From positions 1 to 56,594 of the forward strand of contig JAOQAF010000203.1 of the NCBI GenBank assembly GCA_025963735.1: DNA of 56,594 nt, given 5' to 3'. Made by a program: the position numbers and the translations under genes. Of this stretch, positions 45,100 to 52,076 are shown one piece after another. Source of the DNA: Bacteroidota bacterium (GTDB lineage Bacteria > Bacteroidota > Bacteroidia > B-17B0 > Aurantibacillaceae). The notes under the pieces were generated by a model. The model ran no database searches, was not told the DNA's origin, and worked only from the letters and a program-made list of their open reading frames with translations. The stretch's first letter is position 1, and every line of letters starts with the position of its first letter.

Positions 45100-45431
45100 A
45101 CCCCGGATTTGAATATTTAAAACGCCATGTTTACACCGGCTTCAGTAAACTAACTGAACAGGAAAACGCTGAACAAGTTTATTGCTTTACCGAAACTGAA
45201 TTTGAAATTGTATTGCAGCGGGCGCAATTTCTTGGGCTGGGTATAACACGAATAAAATTATGGAGCAATAATCATCTGGTAAACGCAATCTGCCCAAACC
45301 CCGGTGTTGAACCCAACGACCCAACATGGTACCTTAACGCCTTTTGGCACTCTCAAACTCTTGGCTTTACCCTCACATACACCGCTTCTTTTCAAATACC
45401 TTATGAGTTGATTATGGGCGATTTGAATTAG
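45096..45431 (+). CDS. Small partner protein coupled to the patatin-like gene
   Basis: This 111-residue protein begins MNPGFEYLKRHVYTGFSKLT. The start ATG at 45096 overlaps the patatin stop (ATGA); an in-frame ATG 24 bp upstream lies inside the patatin gene. It is aromatic-rich with no signal peptide, and its C-terminus has the distinctive 'WYLNAFWHSQTLGFTLTY' and 'IPYELIMGDLN'. The family is unrecognised. The last ~115 bp of this gene recur as two decayed copies in the next 3 kb. Tight coupling suggests a regulatory, immunity or substrate-delivery partner of the lipase (inference). Confidence 0.65.
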   Translation: MNPGFEYLKRHVYTGFSKLTEQENAEQVYCFTETEFEIVLQRAQFLGLGITRIKLWSNNHLVNAICPNPGVEPNDPTWYLNAFWHSQTLGFTLTYTASFQIPYELIMGDLN

Positions 45432-45482
45432 TAATGGCTCTATCCGTGGTATTTTCGCATGACTGGATTTAACTAAATACCT

Positions 45483-45735
45483 AACTGGTACCTCAATTCC
45501 TTTTGCACTTCCAAACCCAAAGTTTTACATTCACATACTTCTATTTTCATACCTTATGAATAAATAATAGGCGATTTGAATTGGTATGTAAGTATTCTCC
45601 ATTAACCAATATTTATTTTGGTAAATTCTTTTATATTTGATCGCAGATTGCAATAAGTGTTATTTTTTTTGTAAACGTTTGTTTACAAACTTATCTGCTG
45701 GTTAGCAGTAATTTTTGACGCCGTTAATTATAAAC
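45483..45735 (+). pseudogene. Decayed 3'-end copy of the partner gene plus promoter leader (copy C2)
   Basis: 45483-45582 translates as 'WYLNSF' ... 'IPYE*' and ends GCGATTTGAATTGGTATGTA. It therefore matches the end of the preceding gene (GCGATTTGAATTAGTAATGG) but with frame breaks. It is followed by a leader containing TATATTTG (45632-45639, a good -7 box), GATTGCAATAAG, the palindrome GTAAACGTTTGTTTAC (45671-45686) and CTGGTTAGCAGT just before the next gene. The same order recurs at 48.08-48.35 kb. Confidence 0.75.
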
Positions 45736-46659
45736 ATGGAAAACGATAATTGGTGGGGGGCATCCCTATTAGGAGATGACTTTCAGAAGAAATTCGATGA
45801 TTACACAAAAGAGAAGGTTAATAAGCGTGCAGACGATGCTGATTTTTTCCTAGATATTTTGATAGAGCAAGAGATTATCAAGTTAGAAAAAAAGCAAGTT
45901 AGAGAGTACTTTATAAAGTGGTATATAAACAATAAAGACTTTGATCTTCAAATTGAAAATGGGGATCTTGCCATGGAGGACGGGGATCTGAAATTTGTTC
46001 CTGATTTCAACAAAGGTGACATTGTTTCATTCGTAGAATGGTTTGAGTCAGAAAAAAATGACTTTATAGGGTATTTAAAAGATAATGGGGTAAAAATTGA
46101 CGAGGAAAAAAACTCCGCCATCGTTAATTCCGGGAACCTAATAATTAACAATGAAAGCACAATTCAAAATCAGACAATTAATACTCCGCTCATCAAAAAG
46201 AAGTGGGAAAAGGGAGCAATTATAGGTTTTATTAGTTTGATTGTGGCGATCGCGGTTTTATTGTTTGGCAATAATTTACTCTCAAAATGTAGCGACGACA
46301 AACAAGTGGCTTCCAAAAAACACAACAATCACATTTTTGACACTAGCGTCGTTATTCTTAATTTACCATATTTAGAAAATGTGCCGATTCTCGACAAAGG
46401 GATATTCTTGAAATATTACTTTAACTCATTAATTATTGGAGGAACAAACTTGGAAAGCACAACTATTAGAGTTCGAGCAAAGAACGGAGAAAAACTAGAA
46501 ATTAACAAAGACCTTGATGGAAACTTAGATATTGATATTAATACTGAACCATACATCGAAATTAAATATCGCAACGAATTCTATCTAATCGAGGTAACCG
46601 GTAAACACTATGAGTTCCATTGTAGACTTTTAAAACTTGTGACACCGACACTTCTATAG
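45736..46659 (+). CDS. Single-pass membrane protein, accessory, unknown function
   Basis: This 307-residue protein begins MENDNWWGASLLGDDFQKKF. Residues ~1-125 are acidic and helical ('EYFIKWYINNKDFDLQIENGDL'). Residues ~130-150 are Asn/Ile/Thr-rich ('IVNSGNLIINNESTIQNQTI'), possibly a short beta segment. One transmembrane helix lies at ~163-183 ('GAIIGFISLIVAIAVLLFG'), and a C-terminal domain of ~110 residues follows. It is not a recognised family. The architecture of a soluble domain, one helix and another domain suits a membrane sensor or effector. Its stop is 15 bp before the first attC-like element, and its promoter appears to lie in the shared leader upstream. Confidence 0.6.
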   Translation: MENDNWWGASLLGDDFQKKFDDYTKEKVNKRADDADFFLDILIEQEIIKLEKKQVREYFIKWYINNKDFDLQIENGDLAMEDGDLKFVPDFNKGDIVSFVEWFESEKNDFIGYLKDNGVKIDEEKNSAIVNSGNLIINNESTIQNQTINTPLIKKKWEKGAIIGFISLIVAIAVLLFGNNLLSKCSDDKQVASKKHNNHIFDTSVVILNLPYLENVPILDKGIFLKYYFNSLIIGGTNLESTTIRVRAKNGEKLEINKDLDGNLDIDINTEPYIEIKYRNEFYLIEVTGKHYEFHCRLLKLVTPTLL

Positions 46660-46674
46660 TGAGAAAAACTACTG

Positions 46675-46857
46675 CTAACACGGGGAAATTGCGTCAGCGG
46701 CTTTTTGTCGGTTCCGTTCGCGACGGGACAATAGGTCGGGCTGACGCCCTTTCTTTTTTGCCGCTCTCTAAAAATCATTTATCTTCGCTATAAGCTTTTG
46801 TCGGTATAGACGCATGATGCTCCGAAAATCGCTGAGCGCAAGCACCGAAACCGTTAG
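46675..46857 (+). repeat. attC-like element A, 183 bp
   Basis: It begins CTAACACGGGGAAATTGCGT and ends CACCGAAACCGTTAG, so the outer ends are complementary (CTAAC / GTTAG, CGG / CCG). An inner stem pairs GCGTCAGC (46691-46698) with GCTGACGC (46740-46747). It sits 15 bp after a stop codon and ends ~23 bp before the next coding region. It shares order, length and blocks (CTAACACGGGG, ATTGCGTC, CATTTATCTTCG, TAGACGC, CGAAA.CGTTA) with element B. Confidence 0.7.
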
Positions 46858-46887
46858 TGGGTAAGTTAGATAGACGAAATTGATTAA

Positions 46888-47874
46888 AAAGACAATAGAT
46901 ATTTTGTTCCTTTAGCGAATAAGGAAGAATATGATGAATATGTCGGAGATTTTGACGAGGCTATATTAGAATTCACTAAACTTTCTGGGAAAATTGAATT
47001 AAAATTTGCGAATCGTTTCATTTCTTTTCTTTCCATCAAAAAGCTTTCCAACAGACATAAGGAAATTAAGGAGCTTTTTCCAGGCCCTTCGAAAAAATTC
47101 TATCATCAATATTTGAAATTATCATCTGAAATAGTACTAAAAAATAAAGAAGATTTTAAAGAGAGAGAAGAGCATTTCATGTCATTTCAATATTTTGTTG
47201 AATCGTATGTAAGGCATATTTTAATTTATTTAAACATAGCAAGACCTGGGGCGTTTGAAACACGAAAAGGATTTATTAAATCAAATGAGACAATATCTGA
47301 AAGCAAAATTAAAATATCTGACTTCAATCAGTTAATGACGTCTTTAAATTATTCAATAGAAATTGCTAAAAAATATAAGTGGCCTCAATTAAAAGAATTG
47401 CCTATTAAAAAAACTCTTGATTGGCTAGACCTCCAGTGGAAAGCTTTCGAGGTAATTTCCGCAAGTAGGATTCAACGCGCTTTAAATGCTTTTTCGTATA
47501 TTTTTCACGACAACGCAAATGACAATTCTCCAAATGACTTGTTTCACGCCTTAATGGGAATAGAGGCTGTTTACGTTCAAGGAAATTCTAGTATACAAGA
47601 TCAAGTTAATTTAAAATCACAATTGCTATTAGGAAAAAGAGATGAATTCAAGAAAACATTTAATGAACTTTACGATTACAGATCAAGATACATACATGGA
47701 CAATTAAACTTCATCAATAAATATTTTGTCGATGACAAAAGCGACGCCATTGATCATTTGCTAAAAACGTACGAAAAAAGCGCCTTCGCCATTGCAATTC
47801 TCATTGCGACAATTCAAAAACATGTAGAATTCGATAAGACAGAAATCGAATTTGAACTGAAAATTAAAAATTAA
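46888..47874 (+). CDS. Apea-like HEPN domain protein, start lost or frameshifted
   Basis: The open frame of 328 codons runs from just after a TAA (46885) to 47874. The first ~75 codons ('DNRYFVPLANKEEYDEYVG...FANRFISFLSIKKLSNRHK') have strong coding character but no ATG; the next start-like codon is TTG at 47113. Another frame beginning at TTG 46880 reads 'IKKTIDIL', and one extra T in the T-run at 46902-46905 would join it to 'FVPLANKEE', so a one-base deletion is likely. The C-terminal ~150 residues resemble Apea-like HEPN proteins, with the motif 'YDYRSRYIHG' (R...H, HEPN RNase type) near 47670-47700. HEPN proteins act as RNases in toxin and anti-phage systems (family knowledge). It is bounded by attC-like elements A and B. 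Confidence 0.7.
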   Translation, partial: KDNRYFVPLANKEEYDEYVGDFDEAILEFTKLSGKIELKFANRFISFLSIKKLSNRHKEIKELFPGPSKKFYHQYLKLSSEIVLKNKEDFKEREEHFMSFQYFVESYVRHILIYLNIARPGAFETRKGFIKSNETISESKIKISDFNQLMTSLNYSIEIAKKYKWPQLKELPIKKTLDWLDLQWKAFEVISASRIQRALNAFSYIFHDNANDNSPNDLFHALMGIEAVYVQGNSSIQDQVNLKSQLLLGKRDEFKKTFNELYDYRSRYIHGQLNFINKYFVDDKSDAIDHLLKTYEKSAFAIAILIATIQKHVEFDKTEIEFELKIKN

Positions 47875-47881
47875 CCAACCT

Positions 47882-48060
47882 CTAACACGGGGCAATTGCG
47901 TCCGCGGGCGGACATCGCTCACCGTTCGGTGCAAAAAGTGGTGGCTTCGCGAATTTTATTTGCACCACACTAATAAACATTTATCTTCGTGTTAACCTTT
48001 AGTCAGTGTAGACGCCTGAGTGTTCAATAACCCGCCGGACACAAGTCCCGAAAGCGTTAT
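47882..48060 (+). repeat. attC-like element B, 179 bp
   Basis: It begins CTAACACGGGGCAATTGCGT 7 bp after the HEPN stop and ends CCCGAAAGCGTTAT. The inner palindrome is GTCCGCGGGCGGAC (47900-47913). It is homologous to element A in the same orientation, including the central CATTTATCTTCG block (97 bp from its start versus 101 bp in A) and the GTAGACGC block. Sequence between the conserved blocks has diverged, as in attC families. Confidence 0.7.
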
Positions 48061-48068
48061 CACCGACA

Positions 48069-48354
48069 ATACGCTTCCGAACGACCAGACCTGGTGCCTC
48101 AATCTCTTTTGGTCCTCCCAACCCATGAGCTTTACGTTAACGTAGTTGTTTTTTCAAATATCTTATAAGTTAATAATGTGAGATTTGAATTAGCATGTAA
48201 GGTATTCCGCATTTATGGATTAGTATTTAATTAAAATTATTTTATATTTATCGGATGATTGCATTAAGCGATATAATTATTTGCAAATATTTGTTACGTT
48301 GCGAATATGCTAGTTGGTTATAACCATAACGACACACAAACTAAAAAATGAAAT
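48069..48354 (+). pseudogene. Second decayed 3'-end copy of the partner gene plus leader (copy C3)
   Basis: 48078-48180 translates as 'PNDQTWCLNLFWSSQPMSFT', 'LT*LFFQISYKLIM*', clearly homologous to 'PNDPTWYLNAFWHSQTLGFT' at the end of the patatin partner but with an in-frame TAG. It ends AGATTTGAATTAGCATGTAAG and is followed by the same leader as copy C2: TATATTTA (48243-48250), GATTGCATTAAG, GCAAATATTTG and GTTGGTTATAACC, just before the GYF_2 gene. The remnant starts directly at the end of attC-like element B. Confidence 0.75.
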
Positions 48355-48999
48355 ATGAAGAAATACTTTTTACACAACGGGACAGAACAACTAGGACCTT
48401 TCGACATCGAAGACCTTAAGACAAAAAACATTAACAAAGACACGCCTATATGGTACGAGGGTCTCGATAACTGGACAACCGCTGACAAAATAGACGATTT
48501 GAAGGAGCTATTGAAAACAACGACACCGCCTCCTTTCGGTGAACCAAAAAAAAAACCTCCTCACATTCAAAAGCCGACAACTAAAATGGGGACCACTACT
48601 CAACTACCGAAAAAGAAAAACAGAACTGGGCTTTGGGTGACACTTATCATGGTCGCTGTTCTCTTAATTGGTGGCGGCCTTATGGTTGTTAATAATCCTA
48701 ATGCAATTCCTGGAGTTAAACTGGAAATAAATACTCCAAAACCAATAGTCGTAACAAGTCGTGCTGACGGTTCTAAATCCGGTTTGCTTAAAGCAAGGAC
48801 AACCGTTTGGACAACAATTCAAAACCAAGGCGGTGACGGAAATGTTATAGTTACGTTTCATGTTTATCAAAACGGCAACGACTATGACAGGTCAAAACAA
48901 ATTTACTTAAGTGCTAATGAAAGCAAAGACTTAGAAGTAACTTTTGATGAAGTTAAAATGCTTGAGGGTGAAATTACCTTTCACGTAGATGCACAATAA
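48355..48999 (+). CDS. GYF_2 (DUF4339) domain membrane protein
   Basis: This 214-residue protein has an N-terminal GYF_2 domain (residues 1-55, 'YFLHNGTEQLGPFDIEDLK' and 'DTPIWYEGLDNWTTADKI'), a Pro/Lys/Thr-rich linker (~58-90), one transmembrane helix (~93-110, 'LWVTLIMVAVLLIGGGLMVV') and a C-terminal beta-sandwich-like domain (~125-214, 'TVWTTIQNQGGDGNVIVTFHVYQNG'). The GYF_2 domain probably binds a proline-rich or membrane partner on the cytoplasmic side. The partner is unknown. It sits behind copy C3 and its promoter leader in the accessory block. Confidence 0.8.
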   Translation: MKKYFLHNGTEQLGPFDIEDLKTKNINKDTPIWYEGLDNWTTADKIDDLKELLKTTTPPPFGEPKKKPPHIQKPTTKMGTTTQLPKKKNRTGLWVTLIMVAVLLIGGGLMVVNNPNAIPGVKLEINTPKPIVVTSRADGSKSGLLKARTTVWTTIQNQGGDGNVIVTFHVYQNGNDYDRSKQIYLSANESKDLEVTFDEVKMLEGEITFHVDAQ

Positions 49000-49135
49000 G
49001 GCAGTAAAATAGGCAGCCACTAATAGCAGGCCATAGCCGATACGGGTTTTTTCGGTTATAGTTCAGGCAAGTTGGGACGAGCTGAGGCAAATTTTAAAAG
49101 ATTATTTGGCGAACCAAAACACTAATAAACACATT

Positions 49136-50499
49136 ATGGGATTATTCGACTTTTTAAAGAAAAAAGAACTTGCGGAAATTAATAAACTCAAATTACAATT
49201 AGAACGCTACAAATCAATCATTGACATTGAAGCAGAAGCGAAAAAACAAAAAGAAAACCTTGAAAATTTCATTGCTTTAAAAGCAACAGAAACAAAAGGC
49301 GTTCAAGAAGAATACAATAAACTTAGTACTAATTATCAAAGTGCACTTGAAACATATACCCGATTACGAAAAGAGATTAGTTTATTCGAAAATAAGCTCG
49401 ATCTTATTGAGTTCGGGGTATATGAGCCTATTTATGATTTTGATAAATCGGATGATTATCGTGATGAGCAAAACAAAATCATTGAGCTACAAAAGGAAAT
49501 GATCAGTTCTGAAAAAGCAGCGGTTTGCAAAGCAAATTGGACAATTGATGGCAGTGAAGCCAAAGGACGCGCCAGTACTAAACGATATATTAAACTTACA
49601 CTTAGAGCTTTTAATGGCGAATGCGAATCATTAACTGCAAAGGTTAAATGGAATAATGTTAACCAAATGAAAGAGAGAATTCGAAAGTCGTTTGAAACAA
49701 TAAATAAAATTGGAGAAAGCCAAACGGTTACAATTCAACCGGCCTATCTTGATCTCAAAATAAAGGAACTTGTACTTGAACATGAATTTCAGCTTAAACG
49801 CCAAAAAGAAAAAGAAGAACTAAGAGCTGCCCAGGAATCCTTAAGAGAAGAAGAAAAAGCAAGGCGCGAGTTTGAACAGGCACAAAAAGAGGCTGAAAAG
49901 GAAGAATTAAATTATCAAAAAGCCTTAGACAAAGCCAGAAAGGAAATAAACCTAACCACCGGAGCAAAACATGATTTACTTCGCGCGCAAATAGAAAAAT
50001 TAGAACAAGAATTAAAAGAAGCGCACGAAAGAAAAGAACGTGCGCTATCGATGGCTCAGCAAACGAAGAGAGGCCATGTATATAGCATATCAAACATAGG
50101 TTCTTTTGGGGAACAAGTTTACAAAATCGGGATGACGCGTCGACTTGAACCTGAAGAAGAATTAAAGAATTAGGTGACGCCTCTGTTCCCTTTCAATTTG
50201 ATATTCATGCGATGATTTTTTCACAAGATGCTCCATCACTTGAAAACGAACTACATAAAGCATTTGCACATAAAAAAGTAAACATGCTAAATTACCGCAA
50301 AGAATTTTTTAATATCACAATAGATGAAATAGAACAAAAGGTAAAAGAAATAGGACTTGAAACAGAGTTTATAAGACTTCCTGAAGCTATGGAATACAGA
50401 GAAACATTAGCAATTCTTACTAAGCAGAAAACTAATGAAAAACCACATTCAATAGAACAAATTATAGCTGACGAATTTCCTGCTACCTTAAGTCAATAA
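49136..50499 (+). pseudogene. DUF4041 / GIY-YIG (T5orf172-type) protein gene, frameshifted
   Basis: The reading frame from MGLFDFLKKKELAEINKL (ATG at 49136) runs to a stop at 50171. It includes a long coiled coil (~10-75), the DUF4041 core (~95-215, 'ICKANW'-like 'AAVCKANWTIDGSEAKGRASTKRYIKLTLRAF'), a second Glu/Lys/Arg coiled coil (~220-315) and the beginning of a GIY-YIG/Mug113 domain, 'GHVYSISNIGSFGEQVYKIGMTRRLEPEE'. The domain continues in the +1 frame as 'IKELGDASVPFQFDIHAMIFSQDAPSLENELHKAF' to 50499. Inserting one base between 50158 and 50159 (GAA-GAA-[C]GA-ATT) restores one ORF of ~455 codons. It is either a true frameshift or a sequencing error. Confidence 0.8.
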
Positions 50500-50521
50500 T
50501 TTTCTAGTTTAAGAATTAAAA

Positions 50522-50947
50522 ATGGAATTTTCAGTTAAAGGTTTTAATGAGCTTCATCTTAGTTTAAAGGCATTAATAATTGGTTTATTATTTGTTATGC
50601 CCGCATGGTTTATTGATATATTTTTATTTTATAAAACATTTTTTTATAGTACACCCTTATACATTATTATTGTTCTTTCGTATGTTATTTCACTAGGTTG
50701 GTTCTTGGCAATTGCTCTACTTATTAATGCAATGCTAAGACATTCAGCAGACGTGAACACTAAAAAGATGTCAATCGAATTCACTGTTTTTTTTTCAATG
50801 TGTATATTATATATTTTAAGTGCTATTTGGTATTTTTTAAAACTTGATTTTATTAAATTGATGTATTTTTCTTTTGCTCTAACTTTAGGATGTGCTATGT
50901 TATTTAAAATTAGTCCTGTAACAAAGCCTAAAAACCCACCCCAATGA
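50522..50947 (+). CDS. Small four-helix membrane protein
   Basis: This 141-residue protein has four hydrophobic helices (about 14-34, 44-66, 85-105 and 108-130) and short loops. It begins MEFSVKGFNELHLSLKALII and ends 'KISPVTKPKNPPQ'. It is not a recognised family. It lies 22 bp after the DUF4041 gene and is probably cotranscribed. Its stop codon coincides with the start of the decayed H-NOX 3'-end repeat. Confidence 0.55.
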   Translation: MEFSVKGFNELHLSLKALIIGLLFVMPAWFIDIFLFYKTFFYSTPLYIIIVLSYVISLGWFLAIALLINAMLRHSADVNTKKMSIEFTVFFSMCILYILSAIWYFLKLDFIKLMYFSFALTLGCAMLFKISPVTKPKNPPQ

Positions 50948-50985
50948 CGAACGGGCAGATACGAGTGGAGTTTAAGTAAGGGTTT
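50943..50985 (+). repeat. Decayed copy of the H-NOX gene 3' end
   Basis: ATGACGAACGGGCAGATACG and AGTGGAGTTTAAGTAAGGGT match ATGATGAACGGGTGCAGATT and GGTGGAGTTTAAGTAGGGGG at the end of the H-NOX gene (38941-38984), with a 2-base deletion and a few substitutions. Both copies are in the same orientation, 12.0 kb apart. The 215 bp that follow, up to 51200, are A/T-rich with no gene. Confidence 0.75.
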
Positions 50986-51200
50986 ATTTTCGAAAGTTTA
51001 TTAAATTCTTTGCTATTTTTTGCAGAAGAAAATAAATCACCTTCCTTATTTTGCAAAAAATAATAAATCATTTTAAAAATTCATTTTACTAAAATTTGTA
51101 CTTGCACTTTTTGCAGGCAACGCATTTTTTGCGGCGTGTATTAATTTTTAAGGAGGTAATGGCCGTTATACTTTTACGCCAACAAATTAAAAAATTAAAC

Positions 51201-52067
51201 ATGGAAAAAACAATTACCACACTCCTCATTGCCTTATCAATTCAAGCTTTAGCACAATCTTCACCGGTTAAAAAAACAGTGCCGGACGACTCGCTTAAAA
51301 TTATTTTAAAATTAAAAAGTGTAAACGATGTACTCACATTCAACCAGCCGCATGTTGGTCCAAACACCCTTGAGTACAACTGGGAAATCAAAATAAACAC
51401 CGACGGTAAACTGCAAACCGGCGACAGTAATGGGTACGATGTTGGGCTGGCACTTGTGAATTATAAATTTGGGAGCAGCCTTTCGTACACCGGCACCATC
51501 ATTAGCGGAACAGACCAGCATACCTGGATTTATTCAGGAGGCAACGTTACTTACGGCAACCAGTTAAACGCCGAATTTAATTTTGCCGATACCGCCATCA
51601 TTATTACCGGATTAAGATCATGGCCCGAATTATCTGAGATTAATAACGGAAATATATTTATGGCGCATACTTTATACAACTCACCAAACGGAATTGAAAC
51701 AGATACGTTGAGCGCGGCAGTTATAGCCAATGCGACAGTAGTGGATCAAACCGGTGATGTTAGCACTTCATGTGTAGATCTGAAATCAGTTAATATAATT
51801 GTAACCTCAACAGTTAATGTAAGCGAACGGAAAAAAGATCTGAATGCATTATACATCTATCCCAATCCCGGAAACGGCAAATTCTTTTTATCCTCCTGCT
51901 TCCCCAATAATGCGTTAACCAAAGTATTTAATGCTTCCGGAGCGGAGGTATGTACCGGAAACGTTTCAGGCGAAATTGATCTTACCAATCAACCTGCCGG
52001 AATTTACTTTGTAAAAATAACAAAAGATAATTTTCTGTTTTCAGCTAAAATAATATTAACTAAATAA
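51201..52067 (+). CDS. T9SS cargo protein
   Basis: This protein of about 288 residues begins with a signal peptide (MEKTITTLLIALSIQALAQ) at the ATG at 51201; in-frame ATGs upstream would bury the signal peptide. The central beta-rich domain includes 'YNWEIKINTDGKLQTGDSNGYDVGLALVNYKFG' and 'TWIYSGGNVTYGNQLNAEFNFADT'. The C-terminal T9SS sorting domain starts ~215 ('NALYIYPNPGNGKFFLSS') and ends 'AGIYFVKITKDNFLFSAKI'. Predicted to be secreted or surface-bound. It is followed 9 bp later by a small exported protein gene. Confidence 0.83.
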   Translation: MEKTITTLLIALSIQALAQSSPVKKTVPDDSLKIILKLKSVNDVLTFNQPHVGPNTLEYNWEIKINTDGKLQTGDSNGYDVGLALVNYKFGSSLSYTGTIISGTDQHTWIYSGGNVTYGNQLNAEFNFADTAIIITGLRSWPELSEINNGNIFMAHTLYNSPNGIETDTLSAAVIANATVVDQTGDVSTSCVDLKSVNIIVTSTVNVSERKKDLNALYIYPNPGNGKFFLSSCFPNNALTKVFNASGAEVCTGNVSGEIDLTNQPAGIYFVKITKDNFLFSAKIILTK

Positions 52068-52076
52068 AAGAAGACA

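Noticed and set aside
48999..49135. A third attC-like element between the GYF_2 and DUF4041 genes
   Set aside because: The gap contains CACTAATAGCAGGCC and CGATACGGG words but lacks the CTAACACGGGG start, the central CATTTATCTTCG block and the CGTTA end shared by elements A and B.
51150..51200. AAGGAGGTAATGG before the T9SS gene as a Shine-Dalgarno site with an ATG at 51159
   Set aside because: The spacing between AGGAGG and the ATG is only 2 bases, and starting there would put 14 polar residues in front of a clean signal peptide that begins at 51201.
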